Source: Candidatus Coliplasma caballi | Lineage (GTDB): Bacteria > Bacillota > Clostridia > Oscillospirales > CAG-382 | NCBI GenBank assembly: GCA_018065365.1 | Contig: JAGHTH010000039.1 | Location: forward strand, 1-14,420 | Reading direction: 5' to 3' | Length of the DNA: 14,420 nucleotides | Shown here: in pieces, positions 1-6,466 of the stretch | Layout: the number at the start of each line of letters is the position of its first letter | How positions within the stretch are numbered: position 1 is the stretch's first letter | Notes under the pieces: generated by a model | The model's input: only the letters and a program-made list of their open reading frames with translations | Databases searched by the model: none | What the model was told of the DNA's origin: nothing | Program-made: the position numbers and the translations under genes

Positions 1-111
1 TTCACGCTCATGAACCGGATCGTTGCCCGCATCCTCGCCGAAGTCAAAGGCGTCAACCGCGTCCTCTACGACTTCACTCCGAAACCCTGCGGAACCATCG
101 AGTGGGAATAA
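1..111 (+). CDS. guaA: GMP synthase (glutamine-hydrolysing), C-terminal end only
   Basis: The frame is open from base 1 and ends in TAA at 109-111. It encodes 36 residues ending in the pattern VNRVLYDFTPKP...IEWE. The closing IEWE and the preceding VNRVxYD..xKP block are the conserved C-terminus of GuaA, in the dimerisation domain. GuaA converts XMP to GMP using ATP and glutamine in cytosolic purine synthesis. The gene is partial because it begins upstream of the window, so domain content and start cannot be judged. It converges on the next gene and shares a terminator hairpin with it. The family call rests on this short but characteristic tail. Confidence 0.85.
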   Translation, partial: FTLMNRIVARILAEVKGVNRVLYDFTPKPCGTIEWE

Positions 112-122
112 ACCATTAAACA

Positions 123-161
123 AAAATCATAACCACCGGCTAAGCCGGTGGTTATGATTTT
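123..161. terminator. Bidirectional terminator between guaA and the convergent gene
   Basis: A perfect inverted repeat has 18-nt arms (123-140 and 144-161) around a 3-nt TAA loop. The GC-rich core (ACCACCGGC/GCCGGTGGT) is flanked by A-rich and T-rich outer arms. Each strand therefore reads as a GC-rich stem followed by a short U run. It lies 11 nt after the guaA stop. The stop codon of the minus-strand gene (160-162) overlaps its outer edge, so one hairpin can end both transcripts. Confidence 0.85.
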
Positions 162-951
162 ATTGTGCGTCCCGCTCATAATCAGCCACGAGCTGATCGA
201 TCATTTCGCCCGTCGTCAAGCCGAGCAGCGCTTTCATCCGATCGAGCTTTTTCTGCGTGTCCCCTCGAATGTTCGCCGAAATCGCAACCGTTTCGCTGTT
301 TTCTTCAATCTCGCCGAACAGGGCTTCGTAGGCCTCGGGATCGTGATCCCGCACCCATTTTCTCGCCTCGATCACGCCGATCCAGCGGTAAGTGAAGTTT
401 TCCCAGACCATATGGCTGTTTTTCTGATACGCGGTCTCGATGAAAAAGTGCCCCGTGCGCTTCCGGTACAAACGCTCCCGGATCCAATCGGCGTCCGTCC
501 CTTCGCTTATGTAAACCTTTTTGCTTTGGTATACCACTTTCATCCCGGGGCTTTTGTAAACGCATTCGCCGATGCGCTGCGCGGTGATGGTGTTGCAGCG
601 ATCGTTGCCGACCAGTTGATTGACGCCGTTCAGATCCGCGACGATGTTCCGAACGATCTCGTTCTGGCTATACCAAAACCGCGTAACTTCGTTCGTGTAC
701 TCCGGATCGGAATAGACGATCTCCATGAAGAGAACGTCGAATTCCTCGTCTTCCTCTACCCAGCCGTCCTCAACTTCCATCCGGGTCGATTTTTCCCCCG
801 CTTTGTAAAAGCGCTCTTTCTCTTTCGGAATGACCTCGCTTTCCTCTCCGCTGATTTCAAAGCGTCTGAGTTCGCGTCGCTCCGGTTCCTTTGTCGGATC
901 GGAAAGATCGATCCGCTCCGCGAGAAACGTGATGTAGTACGTTTTTTCCAT
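160..951 (-). CDS. Uncharacterised protein with ribbon-helix-helix-like C-terminus
   Basis: This is a 263-aa acidic, tryptophan-containing soluble protein that I do not recognise as a whole. Residues about 220-263 look like a ribbon-helix-helix unit: a short strand (VAISANI), a helix (DTQKKLDRMKALLG), a turn, and a second helix (TTGEMIDQLVADYE). That pattern is typical of MetJ/Arc-type DNA-binding or antitoxin domains. The N-terminal 200 residues show no motif I know. No signal peptide or membrane segment is seen. Two starts are possible. ATG at 963 has AAAGG directly touching it, which is too close, so ATG at 951 is preferred, with that purine stretch about 11 nt upstream. The gene has its own upstream promoter and leader. 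Autoregulation through palindromes in the leader is an inference. Confidence 0.7.
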   Translation of the reverse strand: MEKTYYITFLAERIDLSDPTKEPERRELRRFEISGEESEVIPKEKERFYKAGEKSTRMEVEDGWVEEDEEFDVLFMEIVYSDPEYTNEVTRFWYSQNEIVRNIVADLNGVNQLVGNDRCNTITAQRIGECVYKSPGMKVVYQSKKVYISEGTDADWIRERLYRKRTGHFFIETAYQKNSHMVWENFTYRWIGVIEARKWVRDHDPEAYEALFGEIEENSETVAISANIRGDTQKKLDRMKALLGLTTGEMIDQLVADYERDAQ

Positions 952-990
952 GTTTGTTTCCATCCTTTCGTTTTGTGGTTTTTTATCATC

Positions 991-1010
991 ACAATGCCGG
1001 AATGCATTGT
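991..1010. repeat. Small inverted repeat in the leader of the RHH-like gene
   Basis: ACAATGC (991-997) and GCATTGT (1004-1010) form a 7-bp perfect inverted repeat around CGGAAT. It lies about 40 nt upstream of the preferred start. It could be an operator half-site pair or an RNA hairpin in the leader. No function is shown. Confidence 0.45.
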
Positions 1011-1032
1011 AATTTCGGTGGAAACACCCGTA

Positions 1033-1081
1033 AAAAAATAAAATAAGGGTGTTGACAAATCAATCATCAATACCCTTATTT
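1033..1081 (-). terminator. Terminator-like or attenuator hairpin in the leader
   Basis: Read on the minus strand, AAATAAGGGT-A-TTGA (1081-1067) pairs with TCAA-C-ACCCTTATTT (1055-1041), with one A/C mismatch and an 11-nt loop. It is followed at once by a U-rich tail (TATTTTTTT, ending near 1032). The plus strand lacks an equally strong T tract, so minus-strand use is favoured. It lies between the promoter at 1142-1170 and the gene starting at 951. It could attenuate that gene, end a short RNA of about 100 nt, or simply terminate readthrough from dgt. Confidence 0.6.
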
Positions 1082-1141
1082 GTGTTTTGTTTGAAAATAT
1101 TCGCTTCGGAAAGGAAACAGTCTTCCTCCGTTTGCGATCAT

Positions 1142-1170
1142 ATTATATCACATTAAACAGGAAAAAGCAA
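1142..1170 (-). promoter_or_regulatory. Sigma-A-type promoter upstream of the RHH-like gene
   Basis: On the minus strand, a -35 TTGCTT (1170-1165), a 17-bp spacer and a -10 TATAAT (1147-1142) form a near-consensus promoter. Transcription would begin near 1135, giving a leader of about 180 nt before the start at 951. The -35 overlaps a small AAAAGC/GCTTTT hairpin (1163-1178) just past the end of dgt, which may weakly terminate that operon. Confidence 0.65.
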
Positions 1171-1206
1171 GTGCTTTTGAAAAAATTACAGGAAAAGTCC
1201 ATCGTT

Positions 1207-2451
1207 TTATCCATGAAATCCGAATTGCAGCAGTTCCCCGAACAGCGAAATGGCAAACCGGTCGGTCATCCCGGAAAGGAAATCAATGACCGCCTGCGCG
1301 TACACCGCTCTGGTCTCCAACCGCCCGAACACCTTCTCGTTTTTACACTTTCCGATCTTTTCTCGGAGTTTTTCCGGAACGAACGCCTCGTCGCAATACC
1401 GCGCGAGCCATTCCGAAAAGGTGGAGAACAACGAGGGCGCAAACTCACTCCGTTCGTCTAACTTTTTCCACGTCTTTTCCCCGCCGTACGCCCGGTACAG
1501 CGCCGCGAACAGTTCTTTCAGCACAAGTTCGGAATAATGTACGTACGGCGTGAGCCGCTTGTTTTTGTAAATGTGTTCGTAATTGAACTTTTTGATCACG
1601 TCAAGCTGCTCCGCGAACGCGGCGCTGAGCCGGATCCCGTTTTCGGGATCGCTGTTCTTGCAGATGTCCATGATCATGTTGTGCATGATCACGGTGGTGT
1701 TCATCGCGTTCTGATCGTAATACCGCGCCATCCGCAGCAGTTCTTCCCGGTCTTTTTCGTTCAGAATGCCGAGCGCGAGCGCGTCCTCGATGTCCCGCCC
1801 GACGTAAGCGATTTTGTCCGCCATTTTGACGACGCAGCCCTCCCAGGTAACCGCCTGGTACTGCCCGGGCGAAGTAAATTCCTCCAGCCCGATCGAAATA
1901 TCGCGCGGAAAGATCCCGTTCTGATCCACTTCCCCGCAATGCGAAAGGATCCCGTCCCGCACCGCGTACGTCAAGTTGAGGTTTTGGTTGACCTTGTAGG
2001 TGTCTTCGAGCAATTCCAGCGAATCGACGAACCGCAGACCGTTCTGCTCGTGCCAGAAATCTTTGCCGAGATATTTCCGTGTCAGCCCGCGGATCACGAC
2101 CTCGCCCTGATGCCCGAACGGCGCGTGTCCGAGGTCGTGCCCGATCGAGATCGCTTTCGTCAGTTCGTCGTTCAGACCGAGTTCCTTTGCGATCGTCGAG
2201 CTGACGGACTCCACGTGGCTGACGTGTTCCATCCGCGTGCAGATGTGGTCGTTGTCGATGTTAAAGAACACCTGCGTCTTATGTTTCAGCCGCCGATACG
2301 CCATCGAATGCAGAATGCGGGTGTAATCCCGTCCGAATTCGGTGCGGATATCCTCTCCGCGATGATACAGCGTCTCTTTCCGCGAAACCAGCTTCTCCCA
2401 ATTCGGATTGCCCGGCACGGCGGCAAGGACGCGGAACTTTCCGTTTTCCAT
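1207..2451 (-). CDS. dgt: Deoxyguanosinetriphosphate triphosphohydrolase (dGTPase), HD superfamily
   Basis: This 414-aa cytosolic enzyme would hydrolyse dGTP (or other dNTPs) to the deoxynucleoside and triphosphate. The N-terminal part has the family block YTRILHSMAYRRLKHKTQVF. The HD metal site follows: RMEHVSHVE with His about 76, then SIGHDLGHAPFGHQGE with the HD pair about 105-106. A downstream ADKIAYVGRDIEDA segment supplies the later conserved Asp. The frame stays open upstream to 2544. ATG at 2451 is chosen because an AAAGGAAAAG ribosome site precedes it and it starts 29 nt after the stop of the upstream DUF5131 gene. Longer starts would overlap that gene. It is the last gene of a three-gene minus-strand unit. 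dGTPases balance dNTP pools, and some act against phage; either role would be inference here. Confidence 0.92.
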   Translation of the reverse strand: MENGKFRVLAAVPGNPNWEKLVSRKETLYHRGEDIRTEFGRDYTRILHSMAYRRLKHKTQVFFNIDNDHICTRMEHVSHVESVSSTIAKELGLNDELTKAISIGHDLGHAPFGHQGEVVIRGLTRKYLGKDFWHEQNGLRFVDSLELLEDTYKVNQNLNLTYAVRDGILSHCGEVDQNGIFPRDISIGLEEFTSPGQYQAVTWEGCVVKMADKIAYVGRDIEDALALGILNEKDREELLRMARYYDQNAMNTTVIMHNMIMDICKNSDPENGIRLSAAFAEQLDVIKKFNYEHIYKNKRLTPYVHYSELVLKELFAALYRAYGGEKTWKKLDERSEFAPSLFSTFSEWLARYCDEAFVPEKLREKIGKCKNEKVFGRLETRAVYAQAVIDFLSGMTDRFAISLFGELLQFGFHG

Positions 2452-2480
2452 ACGCTCGTCTTTTCCTTTCTTTTTGCTTT

Positions 2481-3299
2481 TCAGCGGCACTTCCCGCATT
2501 GTTTGCAGCCGCCGCACGACGCGTTGCGGGGACACCCCGCGCACTTCTTCCGTACCGGAACGTCCGCGTTCCGCGGCGGGAACTGTAACCCCGAGCGCAG
2601 CGCCATGACGTGCTGATACGCTTTCGGAACGCGGTACGTCTTGCCGTCCTTGTAAAAATAATTCCCCGTCCCGACGAAATCAAACTCCACCCCGCACGCA
2701 ACGCACTCGTCATACAGTTTCTTGACCCATTCGTAACGCAGCACGCGGTCGCCGTCGTAATTTTCTCCGTCCGCAAGTACCTTTCCGATCTGCCCGGTGC
2801 GCAGCCACTTTTCAAGCGTGATCTCCGAAAGCATCGGCGCACACATCACGTGCTTTTCCGCAAACGGAAGTTCCGCTAAGATCGGCAATCGCTCGTCGGC
2901 GCGTTTCTGATTTTCCGCCGTAAAGCAAATGCTGACGTGCCGGTACGCCTCGCCCCAATCGCGCGGCAGACATTGCAGAACGCGCTCCGCCCGCTTGGTC
3001 TGCAGCCAAAACCGCAGATCCGATCGGTTTTTGATGATCAGCCACGCTTCTTCCCGCCATTCGTCCGCTTCTTCCAAAAAGAAATCGCTGGTCAGGCAAA
3101 CGTGAACGGTCGCGCCCGACGGAATGCGGTAAGCGCCGTCTTTCGTCTTTTTGAGCGGCAGATCAAAATTGCTTTTCACCTTGTAGATCACGCTGCCGTC
3201 GCGGTCGCGCTGCGCGTCGAGGTAATACATATAGCAATGCGCGCAGCCCTCGCTGTACTTTTTGCACCCGTGCCACGGGTTCCAAATGTGAGAAAGCAT
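2481..3299 (-). CDS. DUF5131 (phage Gp37/Gp68-like) three-Cys-motif protein with cysteine-rich tail
   Basis: This 272-aa protein opens with the signature of PF07505/DUF5131: WNPWHGC, then SEGCAHCY. That places Cys12, Cys19 and Cys22 as a CX6CX2C cluster that probably binds metal or an Fe-S centre. Further family-like segments are LTSDFFLEEADEW, RFWLQTKR and GKTYRVPKAYQ. The biochemical activity of the family is not established to my knowledge. Its members are often encoded beside a 'three-Cys-motif partner' (TcmP), which is absent here. The last 20 residues hold six more cysteines (253, 256, 262, 265, 268, 271), suggesting a second metal-binding knuckle. ATG at 3299 is preferred over TTG at 3305; AGGGTGG lies 7 nt upstream. 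The gene overlaps the broken gene upstream and is 29 nt from dgt. Confidence 0.85.
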   Translation of the reverse strand: MLSHIWNPWHGCKKYSEGCAHCYMYYLDAQRDRDGSVIYKVKSNFDLPLKKTKDGAYRIPSGATVHVCLTSDFFLEEADEWREEAWLIIKNRSDLRFWLQTKRAERVLQCLPRDWGEAYRHVSICFTAENQKRADERLPILAELPFAEKHVMCAPMLSEITLEKWLRTGQIGKVLADGENYDGDRVLRYEWVKKLYDECVACGVEFDFVGTGNYFYKDGKTYRVPKAYQHVMALRSGLQFPPRNADVPVRKKCAGCPRNASCGGCKQCGKCR

Positions 3300-3579
3300 T
3301 CCCAAACCACCCTGCCTCCCGGTCTTCGCCGCCGTCGGCGACCAGAAAAACCTGCTGCTTCCCCGGCTTCTTCGTCAGTAAGACCGTCAGTGCGTTGTTG
3401 CTGTTTACCCGGAAATAATACTTCTCGAAGCAAAGCATCCACACCTCCCCGTCTGCAAACGGGATCCGTTTCTCGCAGACGAAATTCGGATAAGCGTCGT
3501 TCAGTTCTTCCCTCAGTCGTCTCACGGTCTCCTATAACGTTTCTTCCCCGATTTTTTCCAATTCATAGAATGTAGCCAT
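3163..3579 (-). pseudogene. Small uncharacterised protein gene (DUF6054-like) interrupted by an in-frame TAG
   Basis: ATG at 3579 has a good ribosome site (AAGGGG, about 8 nt upstream) and lies downstream of a strong promoter. It reads MATFYELEKIGEETL, then TAG at 3534-3532. The same frame continues with ETVRRLREELNDAYPNF and FEKYYFRVNSNNALTVLLT, to a stop at 3163. The helix pattern runs smoothly across the TAG, so one CAG-to-TAG change (Gln to amber) is the simplest explanation. The EKYYFR..S..ALTVLLT stretch resembles roughly 100-residue DUF6054-type proteins; this family call is weak. The last ~45 codons overlap the DUF5131 gene out of frame and look non-native, so the 3' end may also be damaged. 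A GTG at 3525 could restart translation but has a poor context. Confidence 0.6.
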
Positions 3580-3611
3580 TGTTTTTTCCCCTTTTTTTGT
3601 TTTCTTCCTTT

Positions 3612-3640
3612 ATCATACACCTTTTTCCCCACTTTTGCAA
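3612..3640 (-). promoter_or_regulatory. Promoter of the small-gene/DUF5131/dgt unit
   Basis: On the minus strand, a -35 TTGCAA (3640-3635), a 17-bp spacer and a -10 TATGAT (3617-3612) precede the ATG at 3579 by about 33 nt. It is near consensus and faces away from the lipoprotein promoter. Confidence 0.75.
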
Positions 3641-3661
3641 GTATTTTTTTTGCACATTCCC

Positions 3662-3690
3662 TTGCAAAACCGTTTCTTTTATGGTAAAAT
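3662..3690 (+). promoter_or_regulatory. Promoter of the DUF4855 lipoprotein gene
   Basis: A -35 TTGCAA (3662-3667), a 17-bp spacer and a -10 TAAAAT (3685-3690) lie about 33 nt before the ATG at 3723. Its -35 box sits in the right arm of a 9-bp inverted repeat (TTTTGCAAG 3633-3641, CTTGCAAAA 3661-3669) whose left arm carries the -35 of the opposite promoter. Confidence 0.78.
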
Positions 3691-3722
3691 AGAAAAAGAC
3701 AAACAGAAAGGACTTTTCTCTT

Positions 3723-6293
3723 ATGAAAAAATTACTTTCCCTCCTGCTGCTCGTCGCACTGCTTTGCAGCGTCGCGTCCTGCGGCAAACCGGAACAACCC
3801 GCCGACACTTCTTCCGCCGAATCATCCGAGGAGGAATCCTCTGTGGAGCCGTTTGTGGAAGACGAAAAGATCGCCAAGATCCGCGCTTGTTTCGGCGAAG
3901 CTCCCGATCGCTCCTTAAAAGCGAAAAACCTGTTCCGCGGACTGAAATACACTTACAGTCTGGCGCCCTCCGACAGCGAATACCTGCTGACCAACGGCGA
4001 AACGCACGTCGCTTACGACAGGACCGCGTTCGTGCATTTTGAGGGCTCCTCCACGACGCTGGTTACGTTCGATCTCGGAGAGGGCGAACACAAACTCGCG
4101 GACATCTGCGTGGACTGCCTGCAAAAAACGAGTTACAGCATCCGCTTGCCCTCCCGCGTCCGCATCTACGTTTCGGACGACGGCGAGAACTATCTGGAAA
4201 TTGCGTCCCAGCTCGCGCCTTCCGACGCGGGAGAATCCTGCAAATACGTCTTCGCGTTCGCGTTCCCCGGCGTGATCAGCGCGCGGTATATCCGCATCGG
4301 AATCGGGCATTCCGGCCAGGCGGACATTGACGAGATCGTAGCGTATGAATACTGCGAAGACGGCGATATCGACGTTGCGAACGGCGAACTCGTCGCGTTC
4401 GAAAAAGACCCCGACTTCTACGGCTACAAGCTGAACACCGAAGTTACGACCCCCGTTTCGTCGGGCGACAGCGATTACAAAAAAACGCAGAACCTCGCCC
4501 TGCTTCCCGGCGCTTCGATCACCGCACAGTCCTTCGATCCGCTGACCAAGCAGTACGCCGATCTGAACGCGCCAAAGGAAGACCTTGCCAAACTGATCGA
4601 CGGTCAAAAGGCGCAGAACGCGCATTACAGAGATCCCGCCATGGTAACCTTCTTCCGCGGCGCCGGACGCCACGTCATCGTGGACCTCGGCAACGAAATG
4701 GCGGTTTCCGGAGCAAAAGGGGAATTCCTGCAATACACCTCCGCCGGCATTCGCGTCCCGGAATTCATCAACGTGTCGCTCAGCACCGACGGTAAGGAAT
4801 GGATCACCGTCGATGACGGAAAAACGAACGAATACATGAAAGACGGCAGCGAGCTCTACGCGCTCGATTGCAAGTTCGGGAAATCGTACCTTGCCCGCTA
4901 CGTCCGTTTCAGCTTCATAACACAGTATAACTACGAATCGACCGTCGAGGTCGACTGCACCGAATTGGAAGTCTGGGGTACCAAAGATGCTTCCTCTGCC
5001 GTCCCGGCTTCCACCCCCGAAGGACTGATCGGCGGCTCCTACCCCGATCCCGAAAAGATCGGCGTCCATAATCTTCTCTGGTCGTGCAGCGGCTACGTCA
5101 AGGACGGATACGGCTTTACCTACGACAACTCGCTCGCTTACTTTGCTTATCTCGATGACAATGGCGAGATCAAAGACCGCTTCTTCGATTCCGTGGTCAT
5201 CGGCGGTATGGCAAAACTTCGTACCCCGGAAGACTGCAAACCCGCCGTCGAAGATTTCGTCAAGGAATTCAATACCAAAGACACCAACCTCGACGCGATC
5301 AACCAGATTTCCGGCACCCTGCTCGAAAAATTCGGGGACGGCAAAAAGATCACGGTCTGGATCAACCTCGTCTGCCCGAACTCCACTTTCTATTGCTCCG
5401 ACATCGACGGCGACGGAAAGAGCGAGGACTTCAAAGACGTAAACGACTGCCTCAAATTCCTGAAATGGCAGGTCGATCTGCACGTAGCGGCGTTCAAAGA
5501 GGCGGGCTACCAAAACATCGAACTTGCCGGCTTCTATTGGAACAACGAAAGCATCTACAAATCCGACTACGCTCTGCAGTGCGAAACGATCAAAAAGCAC
5601 AACGCGTACCTGCACTCGATCGGTCTGCGTTCGATCTGGTGTCCTTACTACGGCGCGTACGGACAGTGGGCGTGGAAAGACGTCGATTTCGACTTTGCGA
5701 TGCTCCAGCCGAACTATATGTTCAGCCCGGTCGATGCGTACCGTCTGAAAACCACCGCGGACATGGCAAAAATTCTGGGCATGGGCATTGAACTGGAGAT
5801 CGAAGACTACACCGGCTCCGGATCGATCAATCGCTACCACGAATACCTCCGTGCCGGCTACGATTTCGGCTACATAAATGCCGCCAACGCGCTCTATCAG
5901 GGCGCGATCCCCGGTGCGCTGGTCAAATCCCGCGAAAAAGGCGGCGATTCTCCGTCCGTCTATCACGACACCTACCTGTTTGCGACCGGCAAGCTCGACG
6001 ATTCTTACAACCTGCCCGTCGCAAAAGACGTCTCGCACTTTACGGACGCCGAAGCATCCGTCGAAGCCGGAGAGGTTACCACGCTGAACATCGGCGCACT
6101 GAACGGCTGCAAACTCCGCACGCTGCTCTCTCCCGCGTTCGGCATCATGCGATTGGACTTCAACGGCACGATCCGCTTCCTCGCACCCGACTACGTGGGC
6201 GATATCACGGCGGAATACGAGGCGTTTGACGAACTCGGCAACCGCAAAACGATCCACGTTCTGATTCACGTAACGGAGCCGAAAAGCAACTAA
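3723..6293 (+). CDS. Surface lipoprotein with discoidin-like domains and DUF4855 domain
   Basis: This 856-aa exported lipoprotein begins with a signal peptide ending in the lipobox VASC (Cys20 lipidated). A Ser/Glu-rich linker (about 28-45) follows. Residues about 65-220 and 255-420 each look like F5/8 type C (discoidin-like) beta-sandwich modules (VTFDLGEGEH..., RVRIYVSDDGENY, ARYIRIGIG; HVIVDLGNEM, VSLSTDGKEW, ARYVRFSF). Residues about 430-780 match DUF4855, a putative TIM-barrel glycosidase-like domain: LLWSCSGYV, VWINLV, ELAGFYWNNES (E600, E609) and ELEIEDY (E690, E692, E694). A DIDGDGKSED calcium-loop-like stretch lies at 560-569. The last ~80 residues look like an Ig-type module. The probable role is cell-surface binding or processing of glycans, inferred from architecture. 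AAAGGA precedes the ATG by about 10 nt. A strong hairpin ends the monocistronic transcript. Confidence 0.88.
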   Translation: MKKLLSLLLLVALLCSVASCGKPEQPADTSSAESSEEESSVEPFVEDEKIAKIRACFGEAPDRSLKAKNLFRGLKYTYSLAPSDSEYLLTNGETHVAYDRTAFVHFEGSSTTLVTFDLGEGEHKLADICVDCLQKTSYSIRLPSRVRIYVSDDGENYLEIASQLAPSDAGESCKYVFAFAFPGVISARYIRIGIGHSGQADIDEIVAYEYCEDGDIDVANGELVAFEKDPDFYGYKLNTEVTTPVSSGDSDYKKTQNLALLPGASITAQSFDPLTKQYADLNAPKEDLAKLIDGQKAQNAHYRDPAMVTFFRGAGRHVIVDLGNEMAVSGAKGEFLQYTSAGIRVPEFINVSLSTDGKEWITVDDGKTNEYMKDGSELYALDCKFGKSYLARYVRFSFITQYNYESTVEVDCTELEVWGTKDASSAVPASTPEGLIGGSYPDPEKIGVHNLLWSCSGYVKDGYGFTYDNSLAYFAYLDDNGEIKDRFFDSVVIGGMAKLRTPEDCKPAVEDFVKEFNTKDTNLDAINQISGTLLEKFGDGKKITVWINLVCPNSTFYCSDIDGDGKSEDFKDVNDCLKFLKWQVDLHVAAFKEAGYQNIELAGFYWNNESIYKSDYALQCETIKKHNAYLHSIGLRSIWCPYYGAYGQWAWKDVDFDFAMLQPNYMFSPVDAYRLKTTADMAKILGMGIELEIEDYTGSGSINRYHEYLRAGYDFGYINAANALYQGAIPGALVKSREKGGDSPSVYHDTYLFATGKLDDSYNLPVAKDVSHFTDAEASVEAGEVTTLNIGALNGCKLRTLLSPAFGIMRLDFNGTIRFLAPDYVGDITAEYEAFDELGNRKTIHVLIHVTEPKSN

Positions 6294-6327
6294 AGAACTT
6301 CCATAGCATACAAAAAATGCGGCGTTT

Positions 6328-6356
6328 CTGCGGGCTGTTCTAAAGGACAGTTGCAG
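6328..6356. repeat. Hairpin and left copy of the module-flanking inverted repeat
   Basis: CTGCGG (6328-6333) and CTGTTC (6335-6340) pair with GGACAG (6345-6350) and TTGCAG (6351-6356) around a TAAA loop, with one bulge and some G-U pairs. The core at 6336-6352 matches, in inverted orientation and with one mismatch, the sequence at 7569-7585 on the far side of the AT-rich module. Confidence 0.6.
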
Positions 6357-6362
6357 GAGGGG

Positions 6363-6395
6363 AACGGTGTAATCCGAAAGGGTTACACCGTTTTT
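6363..6395 (+). terminator. Intrinsic terminator of the DUF4855 gene
   Basis: A 13-bp stem (6363-6375 with 6380-6392, one G-U pair) is capped by a GAAA tetraloop and runs into TTTTT at 6391-6395. It lies about 70 nt after the lipoprotein stop and is a textbook Rho-independent terminator. Confidence 0.9.
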
Positions 6396-6466
6396 CCTTG
6401 TTTCAAGCCACATTTGCAGGGGTTTTGCTCATTTCATTCATTGCTTCAATCAGCTCCTTTTCATCG

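Noticed and set aside
1076..1141. 21-codon open frame (ATG at 1141) in the leader of the RHH-like gene, as a leader peptide
   Set aside because: The ATG lies directly after the -10 box and upstream of the expected transcription start, so it would not be in the RNA. The GGAGG further down has only a CTG after it.
964..1206. Possible riboswitch in the 243-bp gap upstream of the RHH-like gene
   Set aside because: There is a hairpin and U tract, but no conserved aptamer core (purine, T-box, SAM and similar) could be recognised. It is recorded only as a leader or attenuator.
1537..2616. 359-codon plus-strand frame opposite dgt
   Set aside because: It is antisense to clear dGTPase motifs and has no start signals.
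3915..6413. Very long open frame (832 codons) on the minus strand opposite the DUF4855 lipoprotein
   Set aside because: It is the antisense shadow of a GC-biased gene: low-complexity V/F/R/D-rich translation, no domain, no promoter or ribosome site. The plus-strand protein has a signal peptide, lipobox and recognisable domains.
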